Part shown: piece after piece, positions 34,860 to 45,157 of the stretch
How the letters are laid out: each line of letters opens with the position of its first letter
How positions within the stretch are numbered: position 1 is the first letter of the stretch
Assembly (NCBI RefSeq): GCF_026719745.1
Contig: NZ_JAPPRQ010000011.1
Span: forward strand, 62,001 to 126,000
Length of the DNA stretch: 64,000 nucleotides
Direction of reading: 5' to 3'
Source of the DNA: Clostridium sp. ZS2-4
GTDB taxonomy: Bacteria; Bacillota; Clostridia; Clostridiales; Clostridiaceae
Position numbers and translations under genes: made by a program
Notes under the pieces: model-generated
The model's database searches: none
What the model was told of the DNA's origin: nothing
The model's input: only the letters and a program-made list of their open reading frames with translations

Positions 34860-36125
34860 ATGAGAAACTCGAAGGTGAATAAATCCACAAAAACCAAAAG
34901 TACTGTAATATTTATTGCTGTATTCTTGGTAATAGGAATATTGGCTTATGCTGGTTCTTTCGGATTTAAGAATATTGCAGGATATAGAGTTAAACCTTTT
35001 ACTGAGGTAATAAACAAAGGGCTTGATTTACAAGGTGGAATCTCTGTCTTAGAGGAAATAAAAGGGAAAAAAATAGATAATACAACTCTAGAAAGAACTA
35101 TAGAGCTATTATCTATGAGAGTAAATCCAAATGGAGCTAAGGAAATCAGTATTTCTAGAGAAGGAAAAAATAGAATCAGACTTGAAATTCCAGGAGAATT
35201 TGATGCTAAGAAGGTTTTGGAAAGTATAGGTAAAACAGGGAGCTTGGAGTTTAAAGGACCTGATGATAAAGTGATTTTAACAGGTAAAGATGTAAAAGAA
35301 GCTACTGCATACATGGATCAGTATGGCAAACCTACAATTGGTTTAGAGCTTAATACAGATGGAGCTAAAAAGTTTGCAGAAGCAACAACTAAATTCCTTG
35401 GACAACAAATTGGAATTTACATGGATGGTGAAGAACTTACTAAACCACAAGTTAACAATGTAATTTCAGATGGTAAAGCAACTATAACAGGAAGTAAAAG
35501 TTTAGAAGAAGCAAAACGCCAAGCTAATATCATAACATCAGGAGCCCTTCCTGTTGTACTTGAAGCTGTTGAGTTTAAAACTGTAGGTGCAACTTTAGGG
35601 CAAAATGCTCTTCCACTAAGTATGAAAGCTGGTGCTATAGGAATAGGTCTAGTATTATTATTTATGATTATTTACTATAGAGGACCAGGAATTATGGCAG
35701 GTATTGCATTAGTTTTCTATGTTGTAATAGTTTTAGCTACTTTTTCTGCTGCTAATGTAACATTAACACTGTCAGGCATAGCTGGTTTCTTACTGACAGT
35801 TGGTATGGCGGTTGATGCTAATGTACTTATCTTTGAAAGAATTAAGGAAGAACTAAAGTTAGGAAAAAGTATAAAATCTGCAACAGAAGCTGGATTTAAC
35901 AGAGCGCTTTCATCTATACTTGATTCAAACATAACTACTGTTATTGCCGCTATAGTGTTATATTCTTTAGGTTCAGGTACAGTAAAGGGATTTGCGCTTA
36001 CACTTATGATTGGTATAGTATTAAGTATATTTACAGCCCTTACAGTTACAAAATTGCTACTTAAATTAGGAATTGAAATGGGATTGTTAAACACTTCTTC
36101 TCATTTTGGCGTTAAAAGGGGGTAA
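34860..36125 (+). CDS. secD: Protein translocase subunit SecD
   Basis: The 421-residue RND-family protein has an N-terminal membrane segment, LDLQGGISVLEEI, a periplasmic-type P1 domain, GALPVVLEAVEFKTVGATLG, then six membrane segments with TLSGIAGFLLTVGMAVDANVLIFERIKEEL (the proton-path Asp) and RALSSILDSNITT. It uses the proton or sodium gradient to pull exported proteins. AAAGGGGG precedes the ATG. secF follows 5 bp later. It is shorter than E. coli SecD, as is usual in clostridia. Confidence 0.96.
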   Translation: MRNSKVNKSTKTKSTVIFIAVFLVIGILAYAGSFGFKNIAGYRVKPFTEVINKGLDLQGGISVLEEIKGKKIDNTTLERTIELLSMRVNPNGAKEISISREGKNRIRLEIPGEFDAKKVLESIGKTGSLEFKGPDDKVILTGKDVKEATAYMDQYGKPTIGLELNTDGAKKFAEATTKFLGQQIGIYMDGEELTKPQVNNVISDGKATITGSKSLEEAKRQANIITSGALPVVLEAVEFKTVGATLGQNALPLSMKAGAIGIGLVLLFMIIYYRGPGIMAGIALVFYVVIVLATFSAANVTLTLSGIAGFLLTVGMAVDANVLIFERIKEELKLGKSIKSATEAGFNRALSSILDSNITTVIAAIVLYSLGSGTVKGFALTLMIGIVLSIFTALTVTKLLLKLGIEMGLLNTSSHFGVKRG

Positions 36126-36130
36126 ATATA

Positions 36131-37003
36131 GTGTTTAAAATTATAGAAAAAACAAAGATATGGTTTGCAATATCCTTAACTATAATTATTATAGGAATGG
36201 GAGTTTTAAGTGTTAGAGGCTTGAACTATGGTATAGATTTCAAAGGTGGAACAATAGTTACTATAGAGATGGGAAAGGACTTTAACCAAAATAAGAAAGA
36301 AGAAGTTGATAAAATTATTAAAAAGTATGATCCTAATGCTGCAACTAATATTGCAAATCAAACACAGTTGGATATAAAGAGTAATACATTGACAAGTGAA
36401 ACTATAAGCAAAGTTTTTAATGAAATAAAAGAAAAGTATAAATTAAAGGATAAAGCTTTAATATCTCAAAGTAATGTTGGACCATCTATTGGTAAAGAAT
36501 TAAAGGATAAAGCTGTTAAAGCCTTTATAATTGCAACTATAGCTATGCTCATATACATAGGTATAAGATTTGAATTCAGATTTGGAATTGCTGCAATTGT
36601 AGCTTTGGTACATGATATTTTAATTACATTAAGTGTCTATGCTATTTTCCAAGTCCCTGTAAACTCTCCGTTTATTGCGGCAATACTTACTATTTTAGGA
36701 TATTCAATAAATGATACAATTGTTATCTTTGACAGAATAAGAGAAAATACTAGAAAAATGCGAGGAAGAAGCATCAGCGAGATTACTAATGCAAGTATAA
36801 CTCAAACTTTAACAAGATCTATAAATACTGTTGTAACTACTTTATTTACAATTGTGGCAGTTTATGCATTTGTTCCATCTGTTAGAGAATTTACTTTCCC
36901 TCTTATAGTTGGTATAGTTTCAGGAGCTTACTCATCAATATTCATAGCAAGTCCTGTTTGGGTTATTCTAAAAAATAAATCTAAGAAAAAAGCTGCGGCA
37001 TAA
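36131..37003 (+). CDS. secF: Protein translocase subunit SecF
   Basis: The 290-residue partner of SecD has GLNYGIDFKGGTIVTIEMG, VGPSIGKELKDKA, AAILTILGYSINDTIVIFDRIRENTRK and TLTRSINTVVTTLFT, then hydrophobic segments to the end. The GTG start follows AAAAGGGGGT at 36115-36124. The stop codon overlaps the end hairpin of repeat copy R3. Confidence 0.96.
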   Translation: MFKIIEKTKIWFAISLTIIIIGMGVLSVRGLNYGIDFKGGTIVTIEMGKDFNQNKKEEVDKIIKKYDPNAATNIANQTQLDIKSNTLTSETISKVFNEIKEKYKLKDKALISQSNVGPSIGKELKDKAVKAFIIATIAMLIYIGIRFEFRFGIAAIVALVHDILITLSVYAIFQVPVNSPFIAAILTILGYSINDTIVIFDRIRENTRKMRGRSISEITNASITQTLTRSINTVVTTLFTIVAVYAFVPSVREFTFPLIVGIVSGAYSSIFIASPVWVILKNKSKKKAAA

Positions 37004-37270
37004 TAGAATAAAATTGTGAAACAATTTTATTCTATTCACCAGTCGCCAATCACCAATTTCCAGCATAAAGAAAAAAGATAAAAGTAATTAAGAATAATTA
37101 TATAAAATCAAAATAAAATGGGCTTAAAGATAGATTATATCTATTTTTAAGCCTACTTTACTTTATTTTAATGTTAGTTTTGCATAGCAAAATGTTATTA
37201 TCTGGGGATTGGGGATTGGGGATTGGCCATTGGGGAATAAAAGAATGTTGTGTCGCAACATTCTTTTATT
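37002..37270 (+). repeat. Heptad-armed dispersed element, copy R3
   Basis: It begins inside the secF stop codon. The left end hairpin 37002-37036 has a 15-bp perfect stem ending ATAAAATTG with loop TGAAA. Left heptads (CCAGTCG, CCAATCA, CCAATTT) follow at about 37039-37063. The central stem GGCTTAAA/TTTAAGCC is at 37121-37153, with TTTTGC/GCAAAA near 37180-37195. Right heptads (CTGGGGA then repeated TTGGGGA) lie at about 37202-37235, and the right end hairpin 37236-37270 has a 15-bp perfect stem ending AGAATGTTG with loop TGTCG. The two end-hairpin types are exchanged relative to R1, while the core orientation is the same. Confidence 0.85.
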
Positions 37271-37286
37271 ATTATCAAAAAAGTAT

Positions 37287-37315
37287 TTGTAATAATGCTA
37301 AATTTAAATTATAAT
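37287..37315 (+). promoter_or_regulatory. Sigma-A promoter of the RecJ-like gene
   Basis: TTGTAA (37287-37292), a 17-bp spacer and TATAAT (37310-37315), 36 bp before the ATG. Confidence 0.6.
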
Positions 37316-37350
37316 ATTATTTGCTTCCTATAAACTTTGGGGGATTATAT

Positions 37351-38232
37351 ATGAAAGAATATTGTTGTTATAATAGTTATGATAATTTAAATTTAATAAA
37401 GATGCATGATTCATACCTATTGAAAGGAATACATGATGCCCTGGAAAGAATTATAAGATCAGTTAATCAAAGGGAAAAAATAGTTATTTATGGTTCTTAT
37501 GATGTGGATGGAATAACTAGTGTTTCACTGCTTATGTTGATTTTAAAATATTTAAATGCGGATATAGAATATTACATACCGGATAGGATTGATGAAGATA
37601 ATATCTTTAATTGTAATACAATAGAAAATCATATTAAATTATTAGGGGCTGGCCTGATTATTACGGTTGGTTGTGGCATGAATTCTTTTGAAGAGGTAGA
37701 ACTGTGCAAAAAACTCCAAATTGATGTAATTGTTACGGATTACCGTAAGCCTGAAAATTCAACACCTGATACGATTATTGTTAATCCTAAGCAGAAAGGA
37801 TGTACATATCCGTTTAAAGAGCTGAATGCAGTTGGTGTTGCGTATAAACTGGCTTGTGCAATTGCTGATCATTACCATGTACAGTGTATAGAAAAATACT
37901 TAGATTTAGTAGCCATAGGTATTGTTTCAAGTGATATCCCTTTAATTGGTGAAAATAAACTTATGGTACAGAAGGGGATTCACTATTTAACGTATACTAA
38001 TAATTATGGTATTAAGGCTATTACTCAGATAAATAATATAAGTGAAATTAATTATTCATCTTTAATGAAGCTGGCAAACATAGTAATGCCTAAAATTAAT
38101 GCAATAGGCAGAATGGATGATGCCCGAATTGTAGTAGAGTTATTTACTACAACAAATAAAGGAAGAGCTGAGCAGATTGCTAAGTATATAAATAAGACAA
38201 TACAATATGATGCTGAAAAAATAAATTTATAA
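37351..38232 (+). CDS. Truncated RecJ-like DHH-domain protein lacking catalytic residues
   Basis: The 293-residue protein matches the N-terminal DHH core of the single-strand exonuclease RecJ ([57 protein letters not shown]), then stops where the DHHA1 and OB domains should follow. Motif I GDYDxDG is GSYDVDG, motif II VDCG is VGCG, motif III DHH is DYR, and the motif IV VAD is VSS. The lost positions are metal ligands, so nuclease activity is unlikely. It sits in the usual recJ slot between secF and apt and has a good promoter and GGGGGA site. It could be a pseudoenzyme or a decayed recJ. Confidence 0.8.
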   Translation: MKEYCCYNSYDNLNLIKMHDSYLLKGIHDALERIIRSVNQREKIVIYGSYDVDGITSVSLLMLILKYLNADIEYYIPDRIDEDNIFNCNTIENHIKLLGAGLIITVGCGMNSFEEVELCKKLQIDVIVTDYRKPENSTPDTIIVNPKQKGCTYPFKELNAVGVAYKLACAIADHYHVQCIEKYLDLVAIGIVSSDIPLIGENKLMVQKGIHYLTYTNNYGIKAITQINNISEINYSSLMKLANIVMPKINAIGRMDDARIVVELFTTTNKGRAEQIAKYINKTIQYDAEKINL

Positions 38233-38251
38233 ATGCATAGGGGGAATACAC

Positions 38252-38770
38252 GTGGATTTAAAACAAAATATTAGAATAATTGAAGGGTTTCCAAATGAAG
38301 GTATTAGTTTTAAGGATGTTACAACAATCTTAAAAGACAGCATTGCTTTTAAATATTCAGTTGATAAGGTTGCAGAACACTTAAAGGATAAAAATGTAGA
38401 TATTGTTGTAGGACCAGAAGCTAGAGGCTTCCTATTTGGTGCTCCAGTAGCATATGCTATAGGGGCTGGATTTGTTCCAGTAAGAAAAAAAGGAAAATTG
38501 CCATATGATACAATGGCTGTTGAATATGACTTGGAATATGGCACAGATACTCTTGAAATGCATAAAGATGCTATAAAACCAGGACAAAGAGTGGCAGTAG
38601 TAGATGATTTGCTTGCAACTGGTGGTACTATTGAATCAGTTGTTAAACTTATAGAACAATTAGGTGGAGAAGTAGTCAGTGTTGATTTTGTTATTGAGTT
38701 AACAAAATTAAATGGAAGAAAAAAGCTAGAAAAGTACGATGTAATGTCATTAGTTCAATATGATATATAA
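38252..38770 (+). CDS. apt: Adenine phosphoribosyltransferase
   Basis: The 172-residue enzyme makes AMP from adenine and PRPP. Family features: [23 protein letters not shown] at the N-terminus, [31 protein letters not shown] and the PRPP loop [20 protein letters not shown] start after AGGGGGA. It precedes relA, the order conserved in Firmicutes. Confidence 0.97.
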   Translation: MDLKQNIRIIEGFPNEGISFKDVTTILKDSIAFKYSVDKVAEHLKDKNVDIVVGPEARGFLFGAPVAYAIGAGFVPVRKKGKLPYDTMAVEYDLEYGTDTLEMHKDAIKPGQRVAVVDDLLATGGTIESVVKLIEQLGGEVVSVDFVIELTKLNGRKKLEKYDVMSLVQYDI

Positions 38771-38820
38771 TATTGAATAAGGCTCCTTGCTGGAATACAG
38801 CAAGGAGTTTTATTCAATAT
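38769..38820 (+). terminator. Terminator of apt
   Basis: Core stem CTCCTTGCTG / CAGCAAGGAG with loop GAATA is followed by TTTTAT. Outer arms ATATTGAATAA / TTATTCAATAT extend the pairing, starting at the apt stop. Confidence 0.9.
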
Positions 38821-38886
38821 GTTTATATTTCTGTAAAACGTACATAATAACGGTAATAAAGGAATTTATATAAAAAAAGGTTTTTA

Positions 38887-38957
38887 TTGCAAATTTCTAC
38901 ATGGTATTATATAATATTTATAAAAAAAATTACGGCTGGTTAGAAAAACCAGCTTTT
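38887..38957 (+). promoter_or_regulatory. relA promoter with leader hairpin
   Basis: TTGCAA (38887-38892), a 17-bp spacer and TATAAT (38910-38915) form a good promoter. The leader then has stem GCTGGTT / AACCAGC (38935-38953, loop AGAAA) followed by TTTTGGTTTT, resembling a small attenuator before the relA ribosome site AGGAGAG. Confidence 0.55.
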
Positions 38958-38978
38958 GGTTTTAGGAGAGAATTAATT

Positions 38979-41165
38979 ATGCTGGGTGATTTATTAGAAA
39001 AAATTGATGAAAATTGTCATAATGTTAACAAAAAAATAATTGAAAAAGCTTACCACTATGCAGAAAGTGCACATAAAGAGCAAAGACGTGTATCTGGTGA
39101 ACCTTATATAATCCATCCAGTGGAAGTTGCTTGTATTCTAGCAGAAATGGGTTTAGATGAAAATACTATTGCAGCAAGCCTGCTTCATGATGTAATAGAA
39201 GATACGGAATATACATTTGGTGATATAGAAACTGAATTTAATGGGGAAGTAGCAGTTTTGGTTGAAGGAGTCACTAAACTTGGTAAAATAAAGTACAAAA
39301 CTAAAGAGGAACAACAGGCTGAAAACGTAAGAAAGATGTTATTTGCAATGACTAAGGACATAAGAGTGATATTGATAAAACTTGCAGATAGATTGCATAA
39401 TATGAGAACTTTAAAATATATGTCTGTTGAAAAACAAAAGGAAAAGGCAAAAGAAACTCTTGACATATATGCACCTTTAGCCCATAGACTTGGTATTTCT
39501 AAGGTTAAATGGGAGCTGGAGGACTTATCTTTAAGATATTTGCATCCAAATGAATATTATGATTTGGTCAGAAAGGTAGCAGAAAAGAGAAATGAAAGAG
39601 AAGAATATATAAGCAACATAATAAATGAACTGCTGCAAAAGCTTGAAAGTACGGGTATAGAGGCTGAAATTGCAGGAAGACCAAAGCATTTTTATAGCAT
39701 CTATAGAAAAATGGTTATAAAGAATAAAACAATAGACCAAATATATGATTTAACTGCTGTTAGAATTCTTGTAAATGATGTACGAGATTGTTATGCTGCT
39801 CTAGGTATTGTTCACACCATGTATAAGCCTATTCCAGGAAGATTTAAAGATTATATAGCAATGCCTAAGCCAAATATGTATCAGTCTTTACATTCAACGG
39901 TTATAGGTCCACAGGGGAAACCTTTTGAAATACAAATTAGAACTTATGAAATGCATAATACTTCTGAATATGGAATAGCAGCGCACTGGAAATATAAAGA
40001 AGGAGAGAATTCAAAGCAAAAAGATGATTTTGAAACTAAGCTTACTTGGCTTAGAGAAGTTTTAGAATGGCAGAGAGAAACTTCTAATCCAGAAGAATTT
40101 ATGGAAAATTTTAAAATTGATATGTTTTCGGATGAAGTTTTTGTTTTTACGCCAAAAGGAGCTGTAATAAATCTTCCTTACAATTCAACACCCATAGATT
40201 TTGCTTATAGAATTCATACAGATGTAGGACACAGATGTGTAGGAGCAAAAGTTAATGGTAAAATAGTTCCATTAGATTACCATTTAAAAACAGGAGAGAT
40301 AGTAGAAATATTGACTTCGGCATCTTCAAAAGGACCTGGAATGGATTGGCTGAATATTACAAAAAGTAATCAAGCCAAGAGTAAAATTAAGGCTTGGTTT
40401 AAAAAAGAAAAAAGACATGATAATATAGAAAAGGGTAAAGAGTTAATTGATAAAGAATGTAAGCGCCAAGGGGTTAATTTTGGGAAAATTGCAAAGGGTG
40501 AAATTCTGGAAACACTATTAAAGAAATATAATCTTAATAATTTGGATGATTTATATGTTGCAGTTACCATAGGAGCTATTACATCTTATTCTGTTATTAA
40601 TAAACTATTAGGATTTGTTAAGAATCAAGAATCTGAAAAAGAAGAGGTAAATATTGAACAATTAAAACAGCAGCTGCAACATACAGCAAAAGTTAAGAAA
40701 AAAAGCAATTCACCTGGAGTTAAAGTTAAAGGTATAGATAATGTACTTGTAAGATTTGCAAAATGCTGCAATCCTGTACCAGGTGACTCTATAATTGGAT
40801 ATATAACCAAAGGAAGAGGAGTTTCTGTACACAGAAAAGATTGTGAAAATGTAAATGCCTTGATTCTTAATGATGGCAGTAGAATCATTGAGGTTAAATG
40901 GCAAGGAGAAAACTCAAGAAAATCAGAATATATTACTGAAATTGAGGTTAGAGCAGAGAATAGAAATGGATTATTGGCAGAATTAATGGAAGCGATTATA
41001 GATACTAAGATTGCGTTATATGCTGTCAATGCTAAAACAGCTAAATCTAATTTAGCAATTATAACTATCAAGTTAAGAATAGCTGATATAGAAAAGCTAA
41101 AAGAAGTAATGAGGAAAATGAGAAAACTAAAAGGAGTAATTGCAGTATACAGAACTAGGAATTGA
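38979..41165 (+). CDS. relA: Bifunctional (p)ppGpp synthetase/hydrolase (Rel)
   Basis: The 728-residue long RSH enzyme has an HD hydrolase domain ([44 protein letters not shown]) and a synthetase domain ([44 protein letters not shown]). A TGS domain ([30 protein letters not shown]), a zinc-finger region ([30 protein letters not shown]) and a C-terminal ACT domain follow. Both activities appear intact. ATG 38979 follows AGGAGAG; upstream in-frame codons lie within the leader hairpin. Confidence 0.97.
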   Translation: MLGDLLEKIDENCHNVNKKIIEKAYHYAESAHKEQRRVSGEPYIIHPVEVACILAEMGLDENTIAASLLHDVIEDTEYTFGDIETEFNGEVAVLVEGVTKLGKIKYKTKEEQQAENVRKMLFAMTKDIRVILIKLADRLHNMRTLKYMSVEKQKEKAKETLDIYAPLAHRLGISKVKWELEDLSLRYLHPNEYYDLVRKVAEKRNEREEYISNIINELLQKLESTGIEAEIAGRPKHFYSIYRKMVIKNKTIDQIYDLTAVRILVNDVRDCYAALGIVHTMYKPIPGRFKDYIAMPKPNMYQSLHSTVIGPQGKPFEIQIRTYEMHNTSEYGIAAHWKYKEGENSKQKDDFETKLTWLREVLEWQRETSNPEEFMENFKIDMFSDEVFVFTPKGAVINLPYNSTPIDFAYRIHTDVGHRCVGAKVNGKIVPLDYHLKTGEIVEILTSASSKGPGMDWLNITKSNQAKSKIKAWFKKEKRHDNIEKGKELIDKECKRQGVNFGKIAKGEILETLLKKYNLNNLDDLYVAVTIGAITSYSVINKLLGFVKNQESEKEEVNIEQLKQQLQHTAKVKKKSNSPGVKVKGIDNVLVRFAKCCNPVPGDSIIGYITKGRGVSVHRKDCENVNALILNDGSRIIEVKWQGENSRKSEYITEIEVRAENRNGLLAELMEAIIDTKIALYAVNAKTAKSNLAIITIKLRIADIEKLKEVMRKMRKLKGVIAVYRTRN

Positions 41166-41178
41166 TGAGGTGTTTGAT

Positions 41179-41628
41179 ATGAGAGCGGTAGTACAAAGGG
41201 TTGTATCCTCTACTGTTACAGTAGATGCTAAGATTATTGGAAAGATAGGAAAAGGATTTAATGTTTTGCTAGGAATTTCTAAGGATGATAATATAGAAGA
41301 TATTAAGTATTTAAAAGACAAGATAATTAATTTAAGAGTATTTGAAGATGAAAATGGGAAATTAAATAAATCATTAAAAGAAGTAAATGGAGAAATGTTA
41401 GTAGTTTCTCAATTTACTTTATACGGAGACTGTAGGAAGGGCAGAAGACCTAATTTTATGCAGGCTTTAGGTGGAGAAGAGGCGGAAAAACTTTATTTAG
41501 ATTTTGTAGCTGCTTGTAGAGAAGAAATTCAGGTCGTGGAAACAGGGGAATTTGGAGCAGAAATGTTAGTAGATATAAAAAATGATGGACCTGTTACTTT
41601 AATTATAGAGAGTAAAAAAACTTTTTAA
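41179..41628 (+). CDS. dtd: D-aminoacyl-tRNA deacylase
   Basis: The 149-residue enzyme hydrolyses D-amino acids from mischarged tRNA. Signature segments: [47 protein letters not shown] (the SQFTL motif) and the NxGPxT equivalent [15 protein letters not shown] 41179 follows GAGGTG. Directly downstream of relA, as in B. subtilis. Confidence 0.97.
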   Translation: MRAVVQRVVSSTVTVDAKIIGKIGKGFNVLLGISKDDNIEDIKYLKDKIINLRVFEDENGKLNKSLKEVNGEMLVVSQFTLYGDCRKGRRPNFMQALGGEEAEKLYLDFVAACREEIQVVETGEFGAEMLVDIKNDGPVTLIIESKKTF

Positions 41629-41656
41629 ATTTTTAAATATAAAGGAGAATGTGAGA

Positions 41657-42262
41657 ATGGAAATTAAGAGAATTTCATTAGGAGTATATGCCGCAAATTG
41701 TTATATATTGATTGATGAAAATACAAAGGAAGCGGCTGTGATAGATCCGGGTGCAAATGGAGAAGTTTTAGTAAAGGAAATAGATAAATTAGGTGTTAGT
41801 ATAAAATATATTCTTTTAACTCATGGACACATGGATCATGTTGATGCTGTAGATGCAGTAAAAGAAAAATATGATGTACCTGTATATATTAATTCTATGG
41901 ATAAAAAAATGATGGGTGCAGGAGAAAATGTTTTTGGTGCTATGTGGAAAGAGGATAATAAAGATAATGTAATTAAAGAGGGTGATATATTAACTCTTGG
42001 AAATTTACAAATTAAATGCATAGATACTCCGGGTCATACTCCAGGAGGTATGTGTTTTTTAGTTGAAAATGTAGTTTTCACAGGTGATACTCTATTCCAA
42101 GGCTCCATAGGAAGAACTGATTTTGCTGGAGGAGATTTTGATTCATTAATTAAAAACATTAAAGAAAAGCTTATTTATCTTTCAGAAGATACTGTTGTTT
42201 TGCCAGGACATGGACCTGAAAGTAGTATAAAATATGAAAAACATAACAATCCATTTTTATAA
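41657..42262 (+). CDS. MBL-fold hydrolase (glyoxalase II-like)
   Basis: The 201-residue metallo-beta-lactamase-fold protein has the metal motif THGHMDHVD, GHTPGGMCF, FTGDTLFQGSIGRTDF and PGHGPESS. It belongs to the YqgX/YcbL group of hydroxyacylglutathione hydrolase-like proteins; the true substrate is uncertain since clostridia generally lack glutathione. ATG 41657 is spaced 9 bases from AAGGAG; GTG 41651 is too close. Lies between dtd and hemZ. Confidence 0.92.
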   Translation: MEIKRISLGVYAANCYILIDENTKEAAVIDPGANGEVLVKEIDKLGVSIKYILLTHGHMDHVDAVDAVKEKYDVPVYINSMDKKMMGAGENVFGAMWKEDNKDNVIKEGDILTLGNLQIKCIDTPGHTPGGMCFLVENVVFTGDTLFQGSIGRTDFAGGDFDSLIKNIKEKLIYLSEDTVVLPGHGPESSIKYEKHNNPFL

Positions 42263-42330
42263 GAAATTTATTTTATGATTATAAAATTCAATTATTTTAA
42301 TTTGGAAATATGTAACACGAGGGAAATAAA

Positions 42331-43755
42331 ATGATAAAAATCAAATTGAATGATTTTAGTTATAGATATGATGTATATCATATCTTCAAACTTTTTTACA
42401 GCTTTATGGATATTCGGTTTGTAGATGAAGAGTTTGATTTCAGTGTAACTGTTTTAGATGATCAAATAGAGATTTGCAATGAAAAAAATGAGGTCTGTAA
42501 TTTTAAGTTTACAAAAAAAATGAAAAAAAACAATGAAATTAAAGGAGCAATATTTCAATATCTAAAAAACAGAACAGAGAAAGAACTCCCGTGGGGAGTT
42601 TTAATTGGTATTAGACCAACAAAAATTGTTTTAGAAATGATGAACGAAGGAAAGAGTGAAGAGGAGATTATAACAATCTTTAAAGAAAACTTTTTCGTAA
42701 GAGAAGATAAAGCAAAGCTTTGTGTGCATATAGCAAAGCTTGAAAAAGAAATGGTAAATAAAGACACCAAGACTGTAAGTATATATATTGGAATGCCTTT
42801 CTGTCCAACTAGATGTTTGTACTGTTCTTTTACATCAAATCCAATTGGTAGCTGTAAAAAAATTGTAGACCCTTATTTGGAAACTTTAAGTTATGAAATA
42901 CAAAGAATAAAAAAGTTTATTGATGAGAAAGATTTGAAAGTTGAATGTGTTTATTTTGGGGGCGGAACGCCTACTTCTGTAAGTGAAGAACAATTTGAAA
43001 TGATTTTGTCTGATATTTACAAAAATTTTGTAAAGGATAGAGAAGTTCACGAATTCAATGTAGAGTGTGGACGTCCAGATAGTATAAGTGAGTATAAATT
43101 AAACAGCATGAAAAAATATGGTGTCAACAGAATCAGTATTAATCCTCAATCGATGAATGATGATACCTTAAAGGCAATTGGAAGAAATCATACTGTACAA
43201 GATGTAATTGATAAATTCAACTTAGCTAGAAAGCTGGGTTTTGAAAATATAAATATGGATATAATCATTGGACTTCCTAACGAGGATTTACAACATGTAA
43301 AAAATACCTGTTCAGAGTTGCTAAGACTTAAACCGGACAGTATAACAGTACATGGTATGGCTGTAAAAAGAGCTTCTAAATTGCATGAACAAATAGTTAC
43401 TGGTGAATTTAGTATAAGAGAGCAAAATGAACTAAATGAAATGCATGGTGAAACAGTAAAATTAGCCAAAGAATTAGGAATGGAACCTTACTATATGTAC
43501 AGGCAAAAAAATATGGTGGGCAATATGGAGAATGTAGGTTATGCAAAGGAATCAAGAGAAGGAATTTATAATGTACAAATAATTGAGGAAAAACAGACTA
43601 TACTTGCATTGGGAGCTGATGCGGTTACAAAAGTTGTTTTTCCACATAATAACAGACTAGAAAGATTTCCTAACATAAAAGATGTAAGAGAATATATAAA
43701 GAGAATTGATGAAAAAATAGAAAAGAAGATAGAACTTTTAGAAAAGCTTTATTAA
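42331..43755 (+). CDS. hemZ: Coproporphyrinogen dehydrogenase-like radical-SAM protein HemZ
   Basis: In this 474-residue protein the N-terminal ~150 residues are specific to HemZ, followed by a radical-SAM domain with CPTRCLYCSF (the CxxxCxxC cluster), YFGGGTPTS, NVECGRPDS, RISINPQSMNDDTLKAIGRNHT and MDIIIGLPNED. It is annotated as anaerobic coproporphyrinogen III oxidase-like, though in organisms without a full haem pathway its role is unclear. It sits upstream of hisS-aspS as in many clostridia. Confidence 0.88.
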   Translation: MIKIKLNDFSYRYDVYHIFKLFYSFMDIRFVDEEFDFSVTVLDDQIEICNEKNEVCNFKFTKKMKKNNEIKGAIFQYLKNRTEKELPWGVLIGIRPTKIVLEMMNEGKSEEEIITIFKENFFVREDKAKLCVHIAKLEKEMVNKDTKTVSIYIGMPFCPTRCLYCSFTSNPIGSCKKIVDPYLETLSYEIQRIKKFIDEKDLKVECVYFGGGTPTSVSEEQFEMILSDIYKNFVKDREVHEFNVECGRPDSISEYKLNSMKKYGVNRISINPQSMNDDTLKAIGRNHTVQDVIDKFNLARKLGFENINMDIIIGLPNEDLQHVKNTCSELLRLKPDSITVHGMAVKRASKLHEQIVTGEFSIREQNELNEMHGETVKLAKELGMEPYYMYRQKNMVGNMENVGYAKESREGIYNVQIIEEKQTILALGADAVTKVVFPHNNRLERFPNIKDVREYIKRIDEKIEKKIELLEKLY

Positions 43756-43789
43756 TTTGATTTATGAGACAGTAAATCTTGTCTTAAGG

Positions 43790-43862
43790 TTTACAGTTTT
43801 TAATTTACAGTTTATAATCTATAGTTAGTATTAGTATATAGTGCCAATAGTTTGGCACTATA
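43790..43862. repeat. Heptad tract plus perfect hairpin before hisS
   Basis: Successive 7-bp units TTTACAG, TTTTTAA, TTTACAG, TTTATAA, TCTATAG and TTAGTAT (43790-43831) are followed by an 11-bp perfect stem TATAGTGCCAA / TTGGCACTATA with loop TAGT (43837-43862). The layout resembles one end of the dispersed elements, but base sequence and loop differ. The hisS leader is too short for a T-box. Confidence 0.4.
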
Positions 43863-43887
43863 ATCAGTTAAGGGAGAGTGAATTTTT

Positions 43888-45141
43888 ATGGCTATTCAAG
43901 CGCCGAAGGGCACAAAAGATTTGTTGCCTGTGGATTCATATAAATGGCAGTATATTGAAGAAAAGTTGAGAAATATAGCTGCAGTTTATGCCTGCAGAGA
44001 AATAAGAACTCCTATTTTTGAACATACTGAACTTTTTGAAAGAGGAGTGGGAGAAACAACTGATGTGGTTCAAAAGGAAATGTACACTTTTAAGGATAAA
44101 GGAGATAGAAGTGTAACATTAAAAGCAGAGGGAACAGCACCAGCTGCAAGGGCTTTTATAGAAAATAGTTTGTTTAATGAAGTACAGCCAACAAAAATGT
44201 TTTATTTCACACCTGTGTTTAGATATGAGAATGTTCAAAAAGGCAGATTAAGACAGCACCACCAGTTTGGGGTAGAAGTTTTCGGTTCAAAAGAAGCTTC
44301 ATTGGATGCTGAATTGATAAGTCTTGCAATGAGGGCGTTTAGAGAGTTTGGCATACACAATTTAGAGTTAAATATAAATAATATTGGATGTCCGGAATGC
44401 AGAGGCAAGTACAATGAGGCATTAAAGGAATATTTCAGATCAAGATATGATGATCTTTGTGAAACTTGTAAAAGTAGATTTGAAAGAAATCCAATGAGAA
44501 TACTGGATTGTAAAAATAAAGAATGCAAAAAAATAGCAGAGGAAGCACCAATTATTTTAGACTACGTATGTGAAGACTGCAGCGATCACTTTGAAAAGCT
44601 AAAGATTTATTTAGAGGCTCTTGGAATTAAGTATAAAGTTGATCCTCACATAGTAAGAGGACTGGATTATTATACAAGAACAGTATTTGAAATAATCAAT
44701 GATAATATAACTGTGTGTGGTGGAGGAAGATATAACGGTTTAATAGAACAAATTGGAGGTAAAGACACTCCAGCTGTTGGATTTGGTATGGGAATCGAGA
44801 GATTGCTTCTTACTATGGAGGAAAATAATATTGAAATACCAAAGCCAAATCATGTAGATTTATTCATAGGATCTATGGGTGAAAAGGGTAAGATTGAAAG
44901 TTTTAAGTTTGTTAACGAATTAAGAATAAAAGGTATAAAGGCTGACTGTGATCATATGGATAAGTCCGTAAAAGCTCAAATGAAATATGCAAATAAAATA
45001 GAAGCGGCGTATACTGTTATTTTAGGAGAAAATGAGATAGAGGAAGGAAAAGCTAGGCTTAAGAGGATGGAAGACGGTGAGCAGTTTGACATAAACTTGA
45101 AGGATTTAGATACAATAGTTAAAATAGTAAAAGGAAACTAA
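43888..45141 (+). CDS. hisS: Histidyl-tRNA synthetase
   Basis: The 417-residue class II synthetase has [10 protein letters not shown], motif 2 [23 protein letters not shown], the histidine-binding [26 protein letters not shown] and motif 3 [11 protein letters not shown], with a C-terminal anticodon-binding domain. A Cys-rich segment ([31 protein letters not shown]) in the insertion is seen in several clostridial HisRS proteins and may bind zinc. AGGGAGAG precedes the ATG. aspS follows 16 bp later. Confidence 0.97.
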   Translation: MAIQAPKGTKDLLPVDSYKWQYIEEKLRNIAAVYACREIRTPIFEHTELFERGVGETTDVVQKEMYTFKDKGDRSVTLKAEGTAPAARAFIENSLFNEVQPTKMFYFTPVFRYENVQKGRLRQHHQFGVEVFGSKEASLDAELISLAMRAFREFGIHNLELNINNIGCPECRGKYNEALKEYFRSRYDDLCETCKSRFERNPMRILDCKNKECKKIAEEAPIILDYVCEDCSDHFEKLKIYLEALGIKYKVDPHIVRGLDYYTRTVFEIINDNITVCGGGRYNGLIEQIGGKDTPAVGFGMGIERLLLTMEENNIEIPKPNHVDLFIGSMGEKGKIESFKFVNELRIKGIKADCDHMDKSVKAQMKYANKIEAAYTVILGENEIEEGKARLKRMEDGEQFDINLKDLDTIVKIVKGN

Positions 45142-45157
45142 AAGAGGAGGATTAGCC

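Noticed and set aside
43756-43887. T-box leader for hisS
   Set aside because: The gap is only about 130 bp and lacks the T-box sequence and specifier-loop layout.
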